From positions 1 through 45,064 of the forward strand of contig NZ_WYCT01000015.1 in assembly GCF_011008945.1 (NCBI RefSeq): 45,064 bases of DNA, given 5' to 3'. Below the pieces are notes generated by a model that saw nothing but the letters and a program-made list of their open reading frames with translations, had not been told where the DNA came from and did not search any database. Source of the DNA: Streptomyces harenosi. Its GTDB lineage: Bacteria > Actinomycetota > Actinomycetes > Streptomycetales > Streptomycetaceae. Each line of letters opens with the position of its first letter. Positions within the stretch are counted from its first letter, which is position 1. The translations under genes were made by a program, and so were the position numbers. Below are positions 41,994 to 45,064 of the stretch, in pieces.

Positions 41994-42494
41994 ATGACCT
42001 GGCTGCCGCACGGCTTCACCCACCCCTCGCACGTCGACATACCCGGCGGCGCGGGCCACCGGCTGCGTCCGATCCGCGGTGCGGACGCGCCGCTCGACTA
42101 CCCCGCGGTGATGGGCTCACGGGAGCGCCTGTGGTCGGTCTTCGGGGCCGCCTGGGGCTGGCCGGCGGCCACGATGTCGTACGAGGCGAACCTCGCGGAC
42201 CTGGAGCGGCACGCCGCGGAGATCGAGGCCCACGAGTCGTTCAACTACACCATCGAGAATCCGGACCGCACCGCCCTGCGCGGCTGCGTGTACATCGACC
42301 CGCCGCAGAAGCGGGCGGCCGACGCGGAGATCTCCTGGTGGGTGGTGGACGAGGAGGTGGGCGGTGCGCTGGAGCGGGCGCTGGAGGCGTTCGTGCCGCG
42401 CTGGATCGCCGAGGACTGGCCGTTCACGCGGCCCCGGTTCATCGGACGGGACCTGACGTGGGAGGAGTGGCTGCGGCTGCCGGACCGCCCGTGA
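41994..42494 (+). CDS. GNAT-like N-acetyltransferase-related protein
   Basis: 166 aa. The order of elements fits GNAT proteins: an N-terminal strand (HRLRPIRGADAPLDY), helix with RERLWSVFG, ENPDRTALRGCVYIDP, then EISWWVVDEEVGGALERALEAF in the acetyl-CoA region. The usual QxxGxG/A pyrophosphate loop is not clear, so it is a diverged member. Substrate unknown. ATG 41994 has no clear ribosome-binding site. Convergent with the tiny membrane protein gene. Confidence 0.75.
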   Translation: MTWLPHGFTHPSHVDIPGGAGHRLRPIRGADAPLDYPAVMGSRERLWSVFGAAWGWPAATMSYEANLADLERHAAEIEAHESFNYTIENPDRTALRGCVYIDPPQKRAADAEISWWVVDEEVGGALERALEAFVPRWIAEDWPFTRPRFIGRDLTWEEWLRLPDRP

Positions 42495-42548
42495 GCGGAA
42501 AAGGCCGGGCCGGGGCGGGCCAGGGGCCCGGCTCCGGCACCGTGAGCG

Positions 42549-42587
42549 CCCCGATGGCCCGGCGACGGTGTCGCCGGGCCATCGGGG
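42549..42587. terminator. Very strong bidirectional terminator hairpin
   Basis: CCCCGATGGCCCGGCGAC (42549-42566), loop GGT, then its exact complement at 42570-42587. An 18-bp perfect stem between convergent genes. Confidence 0.9.
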
Positions 42588-42598
42588 TGTGGCGCCGG

Positions 42599-42766
42599 TC
42601 AGTGTCTGCGGGACCAGCCGGCCCCGATTCCCGCCACGTGCAGAGCCAGGGCGGTCAGCCCCAGCAGCATGATGTTCACCGAAGAGAACACGTCATTGGT
42701 GCCGATCTCCGCCGCGTTGACCAGAAACGCGATGAAGAACAGCACCGCCGCCACTATGCCGAGCAT
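42599..42766 (-). CDS. Small two-helix membrane protein
   Basis: 55 aa. Two hydrophobic segments (LGIVAAVLFFIAFLVNAAEI in pieces and VNIMLLGLTALALHVAGIG) are joined by a short polar loop (GTNDVFSS), followed by a basic tail WSRRH. Such small proteins are widespread in Streptomyces without known function. ATG 42766 has GAGGAG 8 nt upstream; a longer start upstream lacks a site. It stands alone between a terminator and the TetR gene. Confidence 0.8.
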   Translation of the reverse strand: MLGIVAAVLFFIAFLVNAAEIGTNDVFSSVNIMLLGLTALALHVAGIGAGWSRRH

Positions 42767-42935
42767 GGGGTGAGCTCCTCTCACAGGGGATGACTCCCGT
42801 ATGCCCGGCCATCCCGCTCACAGACGGGCCCGCCGCCCCGGACCCCGGCCCGCCCGTGAGCGACGAACGCAAGCCCGGTTCCGCACCGACCGCCACGGCG
42901 GGGCCCACCGGGCGCACACGGCCGGGAACGACTCG

Positions 42936-43604
42936 TCAGCCGGTGACGACGAGGCCGTCCACCAGCGCTCGGAGCCCGTCCAGATAGGTGTCTTCGGCCG
43001 TCAGCGGCGCCCAGCGCTCGGCGAGGCCCGCCAAGCGCGGCAGCTCGCCCGGGTCGAGATCGCCGAAGACGCGCTCCCGATAGGTGGGCCGGTCGTGGTC
43101 CGCGCGCCGCCGGGCCGCCGTGGCGCGGACCACGATCTCCCCGGCGGTGTAGTACCAGATCGCCCGGTACCCGTGGACGGCACGCTCGGGGGTCAGTCCG
43201 CACGCGATCAGACCGTCGACGATCTGCTCGACGAACCACAGGGCGGAAGCGGACATCAGATCGTCGGCGGTCAGGACCTCCACGATCCAGGGACAGGCGG
43301 CGAGCGCCTCGTGAATCGCGGCGGCGGCGACGACGACCCGCTCCCGGGGCGCGGCGGGCAGCCGGGGGCGGTGCAGCGTCCGCGCGGCGTAGTCGTCCAG
43401 CAGCAGGACGAGGAGTTCCTCCTTGTTGCGGACGTGGTGGTAGAGCGCCATCGGCGTGCTGCCGATCTCCGCGGCCAGCCGCCGCATGGTCAGCCGGTCC
43501 ACACCTTCCTCGGCCACGATGCGGCGGGCCGCCCCGACGACCTCCTCGCGGGAGATGCGGGGAGGTCTGCCAGGGGCTTTGCGCGGTGCGGGCGGTTGCG
43601 GCAT
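42936..43604 (-). CDS. TetR-family regulator
   Basis: 222 aa. The DNA-binding region is clear (about 15-62: ISREEVVGAARRIVAEEGVDRLTMRRLAAEIGSTPMALYHHVRNKEEL in pieces), followed by a helical ligand domain of the TetR_C type (AIHEALAACPWIVEVL, YRAIWYYTAGEIVVRA). It starts at ATG 43604 and is divergent from the MFS transporter, a classic drug-efflux control unit. No strong ribosome-binding site is seen. Confidence 0.92.
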   Translation of the reverse strand: MPQPPAPRKAPGRPPRISREEVVGAARRIVAEEGVDRLTMRRLAAEIGSTPMALYHHVRNKEELLVLLLDDYAARTLHRPRLPAAPRERVVVAAAAIHEALAACPWIVEVLTADDLMSASALWFVEQIVDGLIACGLTPERAVHGYRAIWYYTAGEIVVRATAARRRADHDRPTYRERVFGDLDPGELPRLAGLAERWAPLTAEDTYLDGLRALVDGLVVTG

Positions 43605-43651
43605 GTCCCCATGATTCCCCAGGCGTCGACAACGGCGCCCCCCTGGGCTAC

Positions 43652-43671
43652 TTTCCTTACATGTATAAAAA
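43652..43671. promoter_or_regulatory. TetR operator candidate overlapping the MFS promoter
   Basis: An imperfect 20-bp palindrome of the form TTT-N3-TACATGTA-N3-AAA, perfect in its central 8 bp (43658-43665). It overlaps TATAAA (43664-43669), an unusually good -10 for this genome. Binding would block MFS transcription. Confidence 0.6.
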
Positions 43672-43690
43672 CTCACGGGGGCGACCCGGA

Positions 43691-45064
43691 GTGGTACTGG
43701 CGGCATCCGCCGTCACCCAGTTCGTCGTCGCCCTGGACATGTCGGTGGTCAACGTCGCCTTACCCGCGATCCGCACCGCGCTGGGATTCGCACCGCTCGA
43801 CCTCTCGTGGGTCGTGCACGTCTACGCGCTCACGTTCGGCGGGTTCCTGCTGCTGGGCGGGCGCGCCTGCGATCTGTACGGCCGGCGCCGGCTGTTCGTG
43901 CTGGGGCTGGCCGTCTTCGGGCTGTGCTCGCTGGCGGGCGGGCTGGCCCAGGCCCCCTGGCAGTTGATCGCCGCCCGCGCCGGGCAGGGGCTCGGCGCCG
44001 CCGCGGCCGCGCCCGCCGCACTGGCCTTGCTCACCACGTCGTTCGCCGAGGGCCCCCGGCGGATCCGCGCGCTCGGGGTGTGGAGCGCCATGAACGCCGC
44101 AGGCGGCGCGCTGGGCGTACTGGCGGGCGGGTTGCTGACCCAATACGCGGGCTGGCGCTGGGTCATGCTGATCAATCTGCCCATCGTGGCGGCGGCGCTC
44201 GCGCTGGTCCCCGCGGGCGTACCCGCCGGAACACCACCCGTCCGGCGCGAGAAACCGGACGCGCTGGGGGCCGTCCTGGCGACCGGCGGAATCGGGCTGC
44301 TGGTGCTGGGCGTGGTCCGCACCGACGCCCTCGGATGGACCTCCCCGGCCACGGTGGCGACACTCGCCGCCGCGATCCTGCTGCTGGCCGCCTTCGTCGT
44401 CACCGAATCACACGCCCCGGCACCGCTGCTCCGCCTCGGCCTGCTGCGCAGCCGCTGGGTCGCCGGCGCGAACGTCCTGGTCTTCCTGGCCGCCGCCGGG
44501 CAGTTCACGGCGTTCTACTTCGTCTGCCTCTATATGCAGCAGGTGCTGGGGATGAGCGCCGCCGCCACCGGCGCCGCGTTCCTGCCCTTCTCCGCCGGCC
44601 TGGTAGCGGGCACCCTCGTCGCCACCCGCGTGACCGCGGCCCGCTCCCCCCGCGCATCCCTGGTGCCCGGCGGTCTGCTGGCCACCGCCGGCCTGACCTG
44701 GTTCGCCTTCATCAGCCCCGGCGGCGGCTTCCTCACCGACGTACTCGGGCCCTCCCTCCTCACCAGCGTCGGCGCCGGGCTGGTCCTGGCCCCGGTCACC
44801 GCCGCCGCGACCACCGGCATCGCTCCCCACGAGGCCGGCATGGCCTCCGCCGTCCTCAACAGCTCCCGCCAACTGGGCGGCTGCGTCGGCCTGGCCGCCC
44901 TGGCCACCGTCGCCGCACACCGCACCGGTGAGGCCACCGACCCCGCGGCACTCAACGACGGATACGCCCTCGGCCTGGCCGTCACCGCCACCCTCTTCCT
45001 GTTCGCGACGGTCGTGGCGATCGGCGTACTGCCCCGCCGCCGGGCCACCGCCCCCGCCCCGCTC
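43691..45064 (+). CDS. MFS drug transporter, DHA2/EmrB-QacA type (partial at right edge)
   Basis: At least 458 codons, with no stop before the edge. Membrane segments and motifs are typical: TQFVVALDMSVVNVALPAI in helix 1, GGRACDLYGRRRLFVLG between helices 2 and 3 (motif A), RAGQGLGAAAAAPAAL, and more than eleven hydrophobic helices overall. A TTA leucine codon lies at 43760-43762 in frame, so translation may depend on the bldA tRNA. I prefer GTG 43691. The ATG at 43661 lies inside the -10/operator, and the codons between have A/T third bases unlike this genome. Using 43661 would add MYKNSRGRPG. Controlled by the divergent TetR. Confidence 0.9.
   Translation, partial: MVLAASAVTQFVVALDMSVVNVALPAIRTALGFAPLDLSWVVHVYALTFGGFLLLGGRACDLYGRRRLFVLGLAVFGLCSLAGGLAQAPWQLIAARAGQGLGAAAAAPAALALLTTSFAEGPRRIRALGVWSAMNAAGGALGVLAGGLLTQYAGWRWVMLINLPIVAAALALVPAGVPAGTPPVRREKPDALGAVLATGGIGLLVLGVVRTDALGWTSPATVATLAAAILLLAAFVVTESHAPAPLLRLGLLRSRWVAGANVLVFLAAAGQFTAFYFVCLYMQQVLGMSAAATGAAFLPFSAGLVAGTLVATRVTAARSPRASLVPGGLLATAGLTWFAFISPGGGFLTDVLGPSLLTSVGAGLVLAPVTAAATTGIAPHEAGMASAVLNSSRQLGGCVGLAALATVAAHRTGEATDPAALNDGYALGLAVTATLFLFATVVAIGVLPRRRATAPAPL

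Overview
The window is a 45 kb piece of a Streptomyces chromosome, or of a very close actinomycete. Base composition is extremely G+C rich and almost every real gene has G or C at nearly all third codon positions. GTG starts are common. The gene families fit Streptomyces: ROK repressor with sugar ABC transporter, secreted CBM2 and GH18 enzymes, DUF2690, DUF6492, a TTA-containing efflux gene, and CebR-like and DasR-like operators. I saw no rRNA, tRNA, CRISPR array, transposase or origin. Functions are assigned by family recognition from the sequence alone.

Left third (1-14.8 kb): eleven genes all on the minus strand. In transcription order they are a ROK regulator, a ribose-type sugar ABC importer (ATPase, permease, binding lipoprotein), a Gfo/Idh/MocA oxidoreductase, a TIM-barrel sugar isomerase/epimerase, a secreted PQQ-type sugar dehydrogenase with PKD and CBM6-like modules, a secreted ThuA + DUF1080 protein, an inositol-phosphate-synthase-like protein, a UbiA-type prenyltransferase and a gene running off the left edge. 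Oxidoreductase + isomerase + ThuA/DUF1080 is the signature of oxidising a glycoside at C3 and then cleaving the 3-keto sugar. The last genes resemble the ebo-type cluster. Several of these proteins carry repeat-built N-terminal extensions.

Middle (15-31 kb): a DinB-like protein, a GntR regulator, a stand-alone FabH-like synthase, FdhD, a secreted sialidase with LamG, a BASS transporter divergent from a LysR regulator with a likely operator between them, a secreted GH89 alpha-N-acetylglucosaminidase, a DUF6492 protein, a small lysozyme-like protein, an esterase that may be leaderless, and a secreted arabinofuranosidase-like enzyme with FN3 and CBM2 under a perfect CebR-type palindrome. This is a glycan-foraging region.

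Right third (31-45 kb): an SDR/LarE-like pair in which both proteins have lost a key residue and the SDR shows a frame disturbance; an SDR/MerR divergent pair with textbook MerR promoter geometry; a two-domain VOC protein; a decayed trypsin-like gene; a secreted cutinase closely resembling PET hydrolases; a second VOC protein; a 13-copy 8-bp tandem repeat; a DUF2690 protein; a GH18 chitinase with paired DasR-type boxes; a subtilisin-like protease; an acetyltransferase-like protein; a tiny membrane protein; and a TetR/MFS efflux pair whose transporter carries a TTA codon and runs off the right edge. Most convergent gene pairs are separated by clear hairpins.
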